Positions 22,729 to 30,267 of a stretch of DNA of 42,514 nt are shown here, one piece after another (position 1 is the first letter of the stretch; the number at the start of each line of letters is the position of its first letter). The stretch comes from an uncultured Candidatus Saccharibacteria bacterium (GTDB taxonomy: Bacteria > Patescibacteriota > Saccharimonadia > Saccharimonadales > Saccharimonadaceae). The translations under genes were made by a program, and so were the position numbers. The notes under the pieces were generated by a model. That model made no database searches. It had not been told where the DNA came from and saw nothing but the letters and a program-made list of their open reading frames with translations. The stretch covers positions 1-42,514 of the forward strand of contig CAMJSX010000007.1 in the NCBI GenBank assembly GCA_946408595.1. Direction: 5' to 3'.

Positions 22729-25050
22729 TTATCGCTTGAAGTTTACAGTCTTATGGAAGCGTACTTTGATGAACCAAGCAATTGGGGCGATTAGAGATAC
22801 GCTAGCGATGACAAAGAGCGTACTTAAAAGAATTGCGTTTTGGGAATCACCAGTAAACAAACCGGTATCAGGAACTTTGACATCATCAGATTCGTAGTTG
22901 TAAGTCAGTACCAACTCAAGAGTATCTTCGTTAGATAAAGCGCCTAACTTCTTCGTTTCAGTAGAAGTGTTGAATGTTTCAACTTCTGCCGGAGTAGTTG
23001 AACCTTTAACGAGAATTGATGCATCGACAGAGGCAAGCTCATAGCCAGAGAATTCTTGTTCGTATTTAGAAGAGTCGAAATCCTCACCAATGTAAAGAAT
23101 AGCTTCTTCAAGTGGTTCATCAAAGGTTTTTTCTTCCCCGTCTAGAATATACTTTCTGGTCACTCTAACTGGGTTGAAGTCAATGTCGAAGGAGTTAGTG
23201 TATTTGGTGCCACTGATGGTATATTCGTGGATAAGAGTGGCAGATGATAGCCCTTCGGCCACACAAGAAGCCTTCACAATAATGGAATTTGAAGTAGCAT
23301 TATAGGTGTAACAATCAGGATCTTTAGTCTTGAAAGTTTCATCTTCTATCTCACCCTCAATATTGGTATTGCTATTCTTGATAAATTTGAGATTTGAAAG
23401 ATTAAGCGAGAAAGTTTCTTCTGGCTCAGCATCAGCTACATCACTATCGCCACCACGACCAGGAGTTTTAATCAAACGAGCAGAAAGTGGAGGAACAATC
23501 TGAACAGTAGCAGAGGTGATACTTTCTTCTCCATTAGTACCAGTGATAAAGAAATCCTCAATACCATCAGTATTAGTCAAGTAGATAATTGCGTTGCTAG
23601 CACCAACGATAGTTAATTCATTGAGATATGGATTATTGGAAATATTAACTTCACTAAGGGTATCATTATCGGCCCATACTGTGAGTTTTTGCAGTTTAGG
23701 ATTTTTGGAAAAATCTAGAGTCTCTAAACCAAACGCTTGCCATAGATAAACATCTTTTAATTCAGGGTTCTTAGAAAAGTCGATAGTTTTTAACGATGTC
23801 GGAGTGCTAAAGAGATAAATCTTTTCAAGCTTAGGATTGTGCGTAATATCTATGTCTTCCGTTATCATGAGCTCGAAATTAATAGATTTAAGATTTGGCA
23901 TAGTTTCTAGACCGGTGCTGTCAGTTAAATACGGTGTTTTGCTGATAACTGGGGAACCATCGGTATTAGCTAAGTGTTCGATGGATGCTAGTTGCTCGTC
24001 GGTGAGAATTTCTTTACGATGTGCAGCTTTATCGTATTCAAGGGTAAAGAATATATCGTTTTCAAAAGGGTAATCACCTTGTTCACGATAATAACTATCT
24101 ACAACTGCCTTATAAAGCACACCGTCATTGAATTTTGGATGAACCGATGGATCGCCAGTTTGCGCTCTATCTTCTTCGCGCTCATCACGAATATCAAGAT
24201 ATTCGAGGTTAGTCAAATTATCAAATACAGGATTGTCACTAGAGATACCACTGTTGGCATCTAAAGCAAGATACTTAAGATTGGTCAAGCCAGAAATAGC
24301 TGAAAGATGTTCATCGTCAATTTTGTTGCCACGAAGGTCAAGAGTTTCTAGATTAGTAAGACCGCTCAGGAAGGAAATATCTGATATCTTGTGGTTGACG
24401 TCCGGTGAGTCATATACGTAGTAAAGAGAAAGTTTTTTAAGTTTAGAAAGGTTAGAAATATCCTGAATATTAGTTCCGACTCGGCCCTTAAAAGAAAGCT
24501 GTTCAAGATTAGTAAGATTAGCAATACCGATAACTGAAGGAACATATAAAGAAGAAGTATTAAACGTGTCGGCATATATATCAAGATATTTTAGGCTCAC
24601 AAGTGTAGAAATAGGTTGAAGATCTAATAATGGTTCTCTTAAAGATACACGGAGCGCTTCAAGATTCGTGAACTGCTCTAAACCGATTAAAAAATTAACT
24701 GTCGAAAAATCGTTTGCCGTAGCCTTGGTACTAGAATAACACTCGATCTTTTTAACATTCTTAAGCTTGTTAGCATCAAAGGTATGCCCTCCATCTGCAA
24801 TCCAGTCTTCGTAAGAAGAACCAATCACCTCATTGTCGCCAATTATATTATTAGCTTCTTTGTAGGCGTCAAGAGCGCAACGAAAGAGCATCTCGTCAGT
24901 AAAGCCAGAGTGCTCAAATAAATCTGAAACTTTAATATCTTTTGCGAAGGTATTTTGGCATATTGAAATCATTGGTATAATAGCTGCCGAAGTAGCCAAC
25001 GCGCCAATAGCCAATGTACGAATTCGCCCATTCTTTTTTATAGAGTTCAT
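22729..25050 (-). CDS. Internalin-like leucine-rich-repeat surface protein with VPDTG sorting end
   Basis: A 773-residue exported protein. The signal peptide ends near residue 36 (QNTFA-KD). LRRs occur in two blocks, about 125-285 (LTNLEQLSFKG, LTNLETLDLRGNKI, LTNLKYLALD) and about 370-490 (NPKLEKIYLF, NPELKDVYLW, NPKLQKLTVW). A beta-rich region and a MucBP-like segment (VTRKYILDGEEKTFDEPLEE onward) follow. The end is VPDTG (726-730), a membrane helix and a basic tail (VRFHKTVNFKR), which is a sortase-like sorting signal. LRR proteins of this architecture commonly bind host surfaces; adhesion to a bacterial host is inference. The ribosome site AAAGGAC precedes ATG 25050. Confidence 0.85.
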   Translation of the reverse strand: MNSIKKNGRIRTLAIGALATSAAIIPMISICQNTFAKDIKVSDLFEHSGFTDEMLFRCALDAYKEANNIIGDNEVIGSSYEDWIADGGHTFDANKLKNVKKIECYSSTKATANDFSTVNFLIGLEQFTNLEALRVSLREPLLDLQPISTLVSLKYLDIYADTFNTSSLYVPSVIGIANLTNLEQLSFKGRVGTNIQDISNLSKLKKLSLYYVYDSPDVNHKISDISFLSGLTNLETLDLRGNKIDDEHLSAISGLTNLKYLALDANSGISSDNPVFDNLTNLEYLDIRDEREEDRAQTGDPSVHPKFNDGVLYKAVVDSYYREQGDYPFENDIFFTLEYDKAAHRKEILTDEQLASIEHLANTDGSPVISKTPYLTDSTGLETMPNLKSINFELMITEDIDITHNPKLEKIYLFSTPTSLKTIDFSKNPELKDVYLWQAFGLETLDFSKNPKLQKLTVWADNDTLSEVNISNNPYLNELTIVGASNAIIYLTNTDGIEDFFITGTNGEESITSATVQIVPPLSARLIKTPGRGGDSDVADAEPEETFSLNLSNLKFIKNSNTNIEGEIEDETFKTKDPDCYTYNATSNSIIVKASCVAEGLSSATLIHEYTISGTKYTNSFDIDFNPVRVTRKYILDGEEKTFDEPLEEAILYIGEDFDSSKYEQEFSGYELASVDASILVKGSTTPAEVETFNTSTETKKLGALSNEDTLELVLTYNYESDDVKVPDTGLFTGDSQNAILLSTLFVIASVSLIAPIAWFIKVRFHKTVNFKR

Positions 25051-25093
25051 TTTGTGTCCTTTTTGTTTTTATTGGTATAACCTTTATGCTTAT

Positions 25094-25122
25094 ATTATAA
25101 TCCCCACTACCAAATTTGTCAA
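25094..25122 (-). promoter_or_regulatory. Consensus promoter of the LRR gene
   Basis: Minus strand TTGACA (25117-25122), a 17-bp spacer and TATAAT (25094-25099), with a leader of about 37 nt before ATG 25050. Confidence 0.8.
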
Positions 25123-25178
25123 GTAGCCACGCCCACATATTTGATTCCAAGAAGTTTTTGTGGTATTTTTAAGGGGAA

Positions 25179-25817
25179 ATGGAAGATAGAATTATTTTGA
25201 TAGACAAGCCGGCTGGTATTTCCAGCTTCGGAGTGGTCGCCAAAGTACGCGGTAGGTTGAAAACCGAGTTCGGCCACAAGGTGAAAGTTGGTCACACGGG
25301 GACTTTGGATCCGTTTGCGACGGGGCTTTTGATTCTTTTAAGCGGCAAAATGACTAAAAAATCTAATGAGTTTTTAAAGCAGGACAAAGAATACGAGGCG
25401 GAATTAAAGCTAGGTTTTAAGTCTAGCACCGGAGACCCAGAAGGCGAACTATCTTTAGTAAGCGATAGGATGCCAGAGCTTACCGAAGTCACTGAAGTAG
25501 TGAAAAGTTTCGAAGGCGAGATTTCGCAAACAGTACCAAAATTTAGCGCGGTGAAAATCAACGGTGAGCGCGCCTATCGACTAGCCCGGGCGGGGAAAGA
25601 TTTTGAAACGCCAACTAGGAAAGTCACGATTTATGAAATTGAGATTCTTGAATATAATTATCCGGTCTTAAAAATTCGCGCCAAAGTATCGTCGGGTACA
25701 TATATTCGCACCTTGGCGGAAGATATTGGTGCAAAACTAGGCGTCGGCGCCTACCTCACAGCGCTCCGGCGAACCAAAATTGCCGATTATGATGTGAAAG
25801 ACGCCGAAAAATTATAG
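25179..25817 (+). CDS. truB: tRNA pseudouridine(55) synthase TruB
   Basis: Makes pseudouridine 55 in the tRNA T loop. The 212-residue protein is short because the C-terminal PUA-type extension is absent. The catalytic core is intact: LIDKPAGISSF (7-17), GHTGTLDPFATGLL with catalytic D44, and the conserved YRLARAG and SSGTYIRTLAEDIG segments. AAGGGG lies upstream of ATG 25179. The promoter is unclear; the divergent LRR promoter lies about 60 bp away. The next gene's -35 lies only 5 nt after the stop. Confidence 0.95.
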   Translation: MEDRIILIDKPAGISSFGVVAKVRGRLKTEFGHKVKVGHTGTLDPFATGLLILLSGKMTKKSNEFLKQDKEYEAELKLGFKSSTGDPEGELSLVSDRMPELTEVTEVVKSFEGEISQTVPKFSAVKINGERAYRLARAGKDFETPTRKVTIYEIEILEYNYPVLKIRAKVSSGTYIRTLAEDIGAKLGVGAYLTALRRTKIADYDVKDAEKL

Positions 25818-25822
25818 AAAGC

Positions 25823-25851
25823 TTGACTAAACTCTACTAGTTGTTTACAAT
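25823..25851 (+). promoter_or_regulatory. Promoter of surface paralogue 3 (leaderless geometry)
   Basis: TTGACT (25823-25828), a 17-bp spacer and TACAAT (25846-25851), 9 nt before ATG 25861: the same arrangement as at 2463-2501. Confidence 0.75.
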
Positions 25852-25860
25852 TAAACTATT

Positions 25861-27237
25861 ATGGTTATACATAAAAAACGCAGTATTAGTGTATGCTTGT
25901 CAGCTATTTTATTGTTTTTGACCTGCGTTTCTATAGTAGTATTGGCTACGCCAACTGTTTTTGCATCATCATCACATGGCCCAACAACCCCTCGCTCCAC
26001 CGATATTGTCGACATCATCACCATCAATGTCCCCGTCTCCTGTTCTATGTCCGCTACTGGTAATACCTCACATAATGCCACTGTCCAGAATGGTGCTACA
26101 GTCAGTGATATCGGAACCACTAACATTAAAGTCATATGTAATGATAACTCAGGCTATGCTATCTATGCCATAGGCTATACTGATGATACCTATGGTAAAA
26201 CTGTACTCACAAGTTCAACACTCGGTTCTACTCATAATATCATTACATCATCTACTGTCACTACTGGTACCTCATCCTGGGCTATGAAACTAACATCACA
26301 AACAGGAACCTATGCCCCTACTATTGTTACTGACTTTGCATCCTATCATGCCGTACCAGCAGAATATACTAAAGTAGCCTATCTCACTTCTTCTACTGAC
26401 ACTGGCAACAATGCTACTGGCTCTAATCTCACTACTACTTATAGAACCTACATCTCACAAACACAGCCTGCGGGAACCTATGTTGGGCAAGTTAAATATA
26501 CACTTGTACATCCGAATGACAGACGGGCTCCAGGCATTCCATCCAATCGTCAAGTACAGGTGACCTACAATGCCGGAACCAATGGCTACTTCGATAATGA
26601 TACCACCGTCAAAACTAATGTAGTAGTTTACGATGTGAACTGCGAGACCGATGATAAGGAATATGAAGTAGTTAAGAGTCAAAACCTTGACGACAATGGC
26701 AATAAAATTTCTTCGTTTACTACTGGTAGCTTTAATGAAAAAGAAATCTCTATCCGAGGAGCCTCTAAACTAAAAATCGTTATGGATTATGATTTTGCTT
26801 TCAATGAGGGAAATACCGACGGCGACAATGGCTCATTTTATATTTGTGATTTTGATAATGGTTTTTGTAATCAATATTTTGGCACCAACACTCACACGCT
26901 CATCATTAATAATAACAGTGTAACCATATATTGGTATAAGATGAGCGACACTGCGGTAACCGTTGATTCTAACCATGATTATGGTTTCTATGCCAAGGTT
27001 TATCCACTTGATGAAAATGATGAAGAGTATACCTATAAAGAATACTTTAATTGTGTTTCTAGTAGGGTAAGTGGAACATACAAGGAACCTGAAAGCACTA
27101 ATCAAAACGATTGGTTTGACGGATGGGGTGCAGGCCCTGGGATAGACCCATGGTATGATGAGGATGAATTAATGCAGGATGTACTACCCAACGTTTTTAT
27201 AAATGAGATAACTGCAAATGCTTCTTGGTATCAATAA
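25861..27237 (+). CDS. Exported surface protein of the same family, without FISUMP domain (paralogue 3)
   Basis: A 458-residue exported protein. The signal peptide (MVIHKKRSISVCLSAILLFL) and the module to about residue 215 are close copies of the protein at 2501, including 62 identical consecutive bases (26134-26195 against 2777-2838). The C-terminal half differs. It begins VQVTYNAGTNGYFDNDTTV, which recalls the start of Listeria-Bacteroides (InlB B-type) repeats, then has Cys-containing beta-rich sequence (YICDFDNGFCNQYF) and ends ANASWYQ. There is no LPXTG-like end. The common N-terminal module therefore serves as an export/assembly platform for different C-terminal domains. Function unknown. 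Confidence 0.75.
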   Translation: MVIHKKRSISVCLSAILLFLTCVSIVVLATPTVFASSSHGPTTPRSTDIVDIITINVPVSCSMSATGNTSHNATVQNGATVSDIGTTNIKVICNDNSGYAIYAIGYTDDTYGKTVLTSSTLGSTHNIITSSTVTTGTSSWAMKLTSQTGTYAPTIVTDFASYHAVPAEYTKVAYLTSSTDTGNNATGSNLTTTYRTYISQTQPAGTYVGQVKYTLVHPNDRRAPGIPSNRQVQVTYNAGTNGYFDNDTTVKTNVVVYDVNCETDDKEYEVVKSQNLDDNGNKISSFTTGSFNEKEISIRGASKLKIVMDYDFAFNEGNTDGDNGSFYICDFDNGFCNQYFGTNTHTLIINNNSVTIYWYKMSDTAVTVDSNHDYGFYAKVYPLDENDEEYTYKEYFNCVSSRVSGTYKEPESTNQNDWFDGWGAGPGIDPWYDEDELMQDVLPNVFINEITANASWYQ

Positions 27238-27277
27238 TATAACACATATCTCTCTAGACTTTTTAGCCTAGCTGTGA

Positions 27278-27283
27278 TATAAT
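27278..27283 (+). promoter_or_regulatory. Extended -10 promoter of rpsO
   Basis: TAGACT (27255-27260), a 17-bp spacer, TGA-TATAAT (27278-27283), then 6 nt to ATG 27290. Confidence 0.65.
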
Positions 27284-27289
27284 GTGGCA

Positions 27290-27556
27290 ATGATAACAAA
27301 AGAGAATAAGGATAAAGCTATTGCCAAGGTCGCTCGGAATAAGAACGACGTCGGTTCTCCTGAAGTTCAAGTGGCTATTCTCACAGAGCGCATCAAAGAA
27401 GTGACTGAGCATGTGAAGAATAATAAACATGACTTTATGGCTAAAAGAGGTCTTATGCAGATGGTAGGGAAGCGCAAGAAACTTCTCAAATACCTTGAGA
27501 CCACCGATTTCGAGCTTTACAAAAAGACTGTGGCAAAGCTAGGTCTAAGAAAATAA
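27290..27556 (+). CDS. rpsO: Small ribosomal subunit protein uS15
   Basis: An 88-residue uS15, which binds 16S rRNA helix 22. Recognisable segments are NKNDVGSPEVQVAILTERI, then HVKNNKHDF, a KRGLMQMVGKRKKLLKYL helix, and YKKTVAKLGLRK at the end. I choose ATG 27290 rather than GTG 27284: the -10 hexamer ends at 27283, so a GTG there would lie upstream of any start point, while ATG 27290 falls at +1. No Shine-Dalgarno is present. A strong terminator follows. Confidence 0.95.
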   Translation: MITKENKDKAIAKVARNKNDVGSPEVQVAILTERIKEVTEHVKNNKHDFMAKRGLMQMVGKRKKLLKYLETTDFELYKKTVAKLGLRK

Positions 27557-27561
27557 GGAAA

Positions 27562-27586
27562 AACCCGCCGAAATTCGGCGGGTTTT
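27562..27586 (+). terminator. Intrinsic terminator of rpsO
   Basis: ACCCGCCGAA / TTCGGCGGGT stem around 27563-27583, flanked by A-rich sequence and TTTTT. The symmetry could also stop the convergent small gene. Confidence 0.9.
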
Positions 27587-27604
27587 TGGTAGTTAGAATA
27601 AAGA

Positions 27605-27928
27605 CTAGAAGAGGTTAGTTTCGTCAATAGCTTTTTGGAAAGCATCAAGGAAAAGGGCAACGTCTTTAAAAGACAGTTTATTATCCTTGAGGTCGATAAC
27701 CAGATCTACAATATTGTTCCGTTTGGGGTTAGGGATAGTTTTTAGTGATTTCCCTTCATCTGTCAGCAAAGTGGTCTTAAAAAAGGCCGAGGAAATGGTG
27801 GCAGCTAGGTAGTGCCCAGTCAGAACGTTGTCTTCGTCTTTATTTTTAAAGGACTTGAGCTTGATTTGCAAAGCGTTGATTTCACGCTGATCGTTGCAAC
27901 GGTACTCAACATGAACGATGTTAATCAT
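27605..27928 (-). CDS. Small cytoplasmic protein, unknown function
   Basis: A 107-residue acidic and basic protein of no recognised family (MINIVHVEYRCNDQREINAL, then KNKDEDNVLTGHYLAATISS and a C-terminal helix DVALFLDAFQKAIDETNLF). No signal peptide or membrane helix. It has a real promoter (TTGACT-17-TATAAT) and a strong ribosome site (AGGAGGG) before ATG 27928, which argues for a genuine gene. Promoter and leader style match those of the small gene at 37745-38035. It is convergent with rpsO and divergent from pnp. Confidence 0.7.
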   Translation of the reverse strand: MINIVHVEYRCNDQREINALQIKLKSFKNKDEDNVLTGHYLAATISSAFFKTTLLTDEGKSLKTIPNPKRNNIVDLVIDLKDNKLSFKDVALFLDAFQKAIDETNLF

Positions 27929-27963
27929 TATTTTTCACCCTCCTAAAATGGTTAACTCTTCTT

Positions 27964-28005
27964 ATTATAGCATACTTTGCCAAAAAAGTCAAGATTTGGT
28001 ATAAT
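27964..28005. promoter_or_regulatory. Overlapping divergent promoters (small gene / pnp)
   Basis: Minus strand: TTGACT (27987-27992), 17 bp, TGC-TATAAT (27964-27969). Plus strand: TTGCCA (27977-27982), 17 bp, TGG-TATAAT (28000-28005). The -35 of one lies in the spacer of the other, so initiation should be mutually exclusive. Confidence 0.75.
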
Positions 28006-28023
28006 TAAACTAACATTAACAAA

Positions 28024-28070
28024 GGGAAGACGGCAGATACCTGACAGGGGCAGATATCTGAGGTTTTCCC
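28024..28070 (+). promoter_or_regulatory. Hairpin in the pnp leader
   Basis: GGGAA (28024-28028) pairs with TTCCC (28066-28070), and inside it CAGATA (28034-28039) pairs with TATCTG (28055-28060). In E. coli the pnp leader hairpin is cut by RNase III and degraded by PNPase as autoregulation. A similar role here is inferred from position only. Confidence 0.5.
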
Positions 28071-28086
28071 GAGAAAGGACATTTTT

Positions 28087-30264
28087 ATGGATATTATAAA
28101 CCCTAATGGTAAGAAGACCATCCAGGTGTCTACTGATTGGCTGGGGCGAAAATTGACGCTCGAAGTCAACCGCGTAGGTTTTCGGACCACTTCTTCGGTG
28201 CTAGTAACTTACGGCGACACCGTAGTGCTCGGCTCTGTAGTCGTTGGCACCAAGCCAGTAGTGCAGGATTTCTTCCCACTCTCGATTGATTACGAAGAAA
28301 AATTCTACGCTGCAGGGAAAATCAGCGGTTCAAAATTCATCAAGCGTGAAGGTAAACCTGCTGACGAAGCTGTGCTCGTAGGGCGTCTAATTGACCGCCC
28401 AATTCGCCCGTTATTCCCTAAGGGCTATCGCCAGGAAATCCAGGTGGTTTGTACAGTCCTATCGATGGACCCAGCATTTAGGCCAGATTGTGTGGCAATG
28501 ATTGCCGCCTCCTCGGCCCTCATGAATGCCGGTGTACCATTTGACGGTCCAGTCGCCGGGGTCAGAATTGGCCAAATTAACGGGGAATTTAAAGCCTTTT
28601 TGTCACCAGAGGAGCGCGATGCTTCCCCTCTTGATCTCGTCGTAGCCTGTAAAGATGGCAAGGTGATGATGGTGGAAGCCGGCGCCAAGGAAGTACCAGA
28701 AGAGACCATTATCGAAGCGATGCGTTGGGCTGTGGAAAACGTTAAACCAGTGCTAGATTTACAGAGAGAGTTAGCCAAGCAAGTAGCCACTCCAGAGCAA
28801 GAATATGAATTAGTTTTGCCAGATGAAGCCGTCATGGAAGAGGTTCTTAAATGGACCGATGGAAAATTCGGTTCAAAAGTTCGTGGCAACGTGATGGAAA
28901 GAGCCCATATCTTAGATGATATTAAGTATGCCATGCATGACGAAATGGCCCTCCTCCATGGTGAAGGCGAAACCGACAACGAAAAAGTCGAATGGTACGA
29001 CGAAAACTTGCGCGATGTCTACGATCAGGCGTTTGAATTAGCCGTACATAAAGAAGTTAGACGTGGAATTTTGGAAGAAGGCGTGCGTCCAGATGGACGA
29101 AAACTCACGGAAGTAAGACCACTCAGTTCTCAAGTTGGCATTTTACCACGTACCCATGGTTCTTCCCTCTTTACACGTGGTGTTACTCAAGCGATGAACA
29201 TTGTGACTTTGGCCCCACTTTCCTATTCACAAGACGTGGACACGATGGAAGTAACCGACGGCAAGCGTCGCTATATGCACCACTATAATGCCCCATCTTA
29301 CACGGTAGGCGAGCCAGGCCGCATGGGTTCTCCTGGACGTCGTGAAATTGGTCACGGGTATTTGGCCGAAAGAGCTTTGATGCCGGTATTGCCTTCTGAA
29401 GAAGAGTTCCCTTATGCAATCCGCAGCGTCACCGAGATTATGTCGCAAAACGGTTCCACCTCTATGGCAGCCACCTGTTCCTCTTGTATGGCCCTCATGG
29501 ACGCTGGCGTGCCAATCAAGCGCCCAGTCTCTGGTGTGGCGATGGGTCTCATGGTAGATGTGCCAAAAGGTCAGCCGATTGAAGCTTCTGATATCGACAA
29601 AGCCTATGTCTTAACCGACCTCATGGATGCCGAAGATTTCGCCGGCGATATGGACTTCAAAGTAACCGGTACTACCGAAGGTGTTACTGCCCTTCAAATG
29701 GATATGAAGGTGCATGGTCTCCCAGTAGAAATCATGGAAAAAGCTTTGAAACAATCGCACGAAGGCCGCATGTTTATCTTGAAACACATTCTCGAAGTCA
29801 TCGACAAACCACGTGCCGAGATTTCACCATATGCCCCAAGAATTGAAAAATTGATGATTAATCCAGACAAAATCGGTGCCGTGATTGGTAAAGGTGGCGA
29901 GATGATTAACAAAATCACCACCGAAACAGGTGCTGAAGTAGATATCGAGGATTCTGGTCTTGTCACGATTTCTGGCAAAGATCCAGAGAGTATCGCAAAG
30001 GCTCTAGAATGGGTCAAATCTCTCACTGAAGAACCAGAAGTAGGTAAAATTTACAACGGTACCGTAGTGACGATTAAAGATTTCGGTGCGTTCGTGAATA
30101 TTATGCCAGGCATTGACGGCATGCTCCACATTTCTCAAATTGTAGAAGGCCGTAGACTTAAGAAAGTTGAAGAAGTCTTGCACGTTGGTGACAAGGTCCG
30201 CGTGCGCCTCGTTGCAATTGATAACGGCAAACTCAGCCTTTCAATGATTGGCGTAGATAAATAA
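28087..30264 (+). CDS. pnp: Polyribonucleotide nucleotidyltransferase (PNPase)
   Basis: A phosphorolytic 3'-to-5' exoribonuclease. The 725-residue protein has two RNase PH domains (first with GDTVVLGSVV; second starting RRGILEEGVRPDGRKLTEVR, with SFLFTRG-like GSSLFTRGVTQ and the phosphate-site region NGSTSMAATC), a KH domain (GAVIGKGGEMINKI, about residue 597) and an S1 domain (GKIYNGTVVTIKDFGAFVNI). It ends just after S1 (LSLSMIGVDK) without the acidic tail that binds RNase E in enterics. GAGAAAGGAC precedes ATG 28087. lepA begins 3 nt after the stop. Confidence 0.97.
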   Translation: MDIINPNGKKTIQVSTDWLGRKLTLEVNRVGFRTTSSVLVTYGDTVVLGSVVVGTKPVVQDFFPLSIDYEEKFYAAGKISGSKFIKREGKPADEAVLVGRLIDRPIRPLFPKGYRQEIQVVCTVLSMDPAFRPDCVAMIAASSALMNAGVPFDGPVAGVRIGQINGEFKAFLSPEERDASPLDLVVACKDGKVMMVEAGAKEVPEETIIEAMRWAVENVKPVLDLQRELAKQVATPEQEYELVLPDEAVMEEVLKWTDGKFGSKVRGNVMERAHILDDIKYAMHDEMALLHGEGETDNEKVEWYDENLRDVYDQAFELAVHKEVRRGILEEGVRPDGRKLTEVRPLSSQVGILPRTHGSSLFTRGVTQAMNIVTLAPLSYSQDVDTMEVTDGKRRYMHHYNAPSYTVGEPGRMGSPGRREIGHGYLAERALMPVLPSEEEFPYAIRSVTEIMSQNGSTSMAATCSSCMALMDAGVPIKRPVSGVAMGLMVDVPKGQPIEASDIDKAYVLTDLMDAEDFAGDMDFKVTGTTEGVTALQMDMKVHGLPVEIMEKALKQSHEGRMFILKHILEVIDKPRAEISPYAPRIEKLMINPDKIGAVIGKGGEMINKITTETGAEVDIEDSGLVTISGKDPESIAKALEWVKSLTEEPEVGKIYNGTVVTIKDFGAFVNIMPGIDGMLHISQIVEGRRLKKVEEVLHVGDKVRVRLVAIDNGKLSLSMIGVDK

Positions 30265-30267
30265 TCT

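Noticed and set aside
27284-27289. GTG start for uS15 two codons upstream
   Set aside because: GTG immediately follows the -10 hexamer and would lie upstream of the transcription start; ATG 27290 fits.
28425-28979. 184-residue minus-strand open frame within pnp
   Set aside because: Fully inside a well-conserved PNPase reading frame, Ser/Thr-rich shadow composition, no promoter or ribosome site seen.
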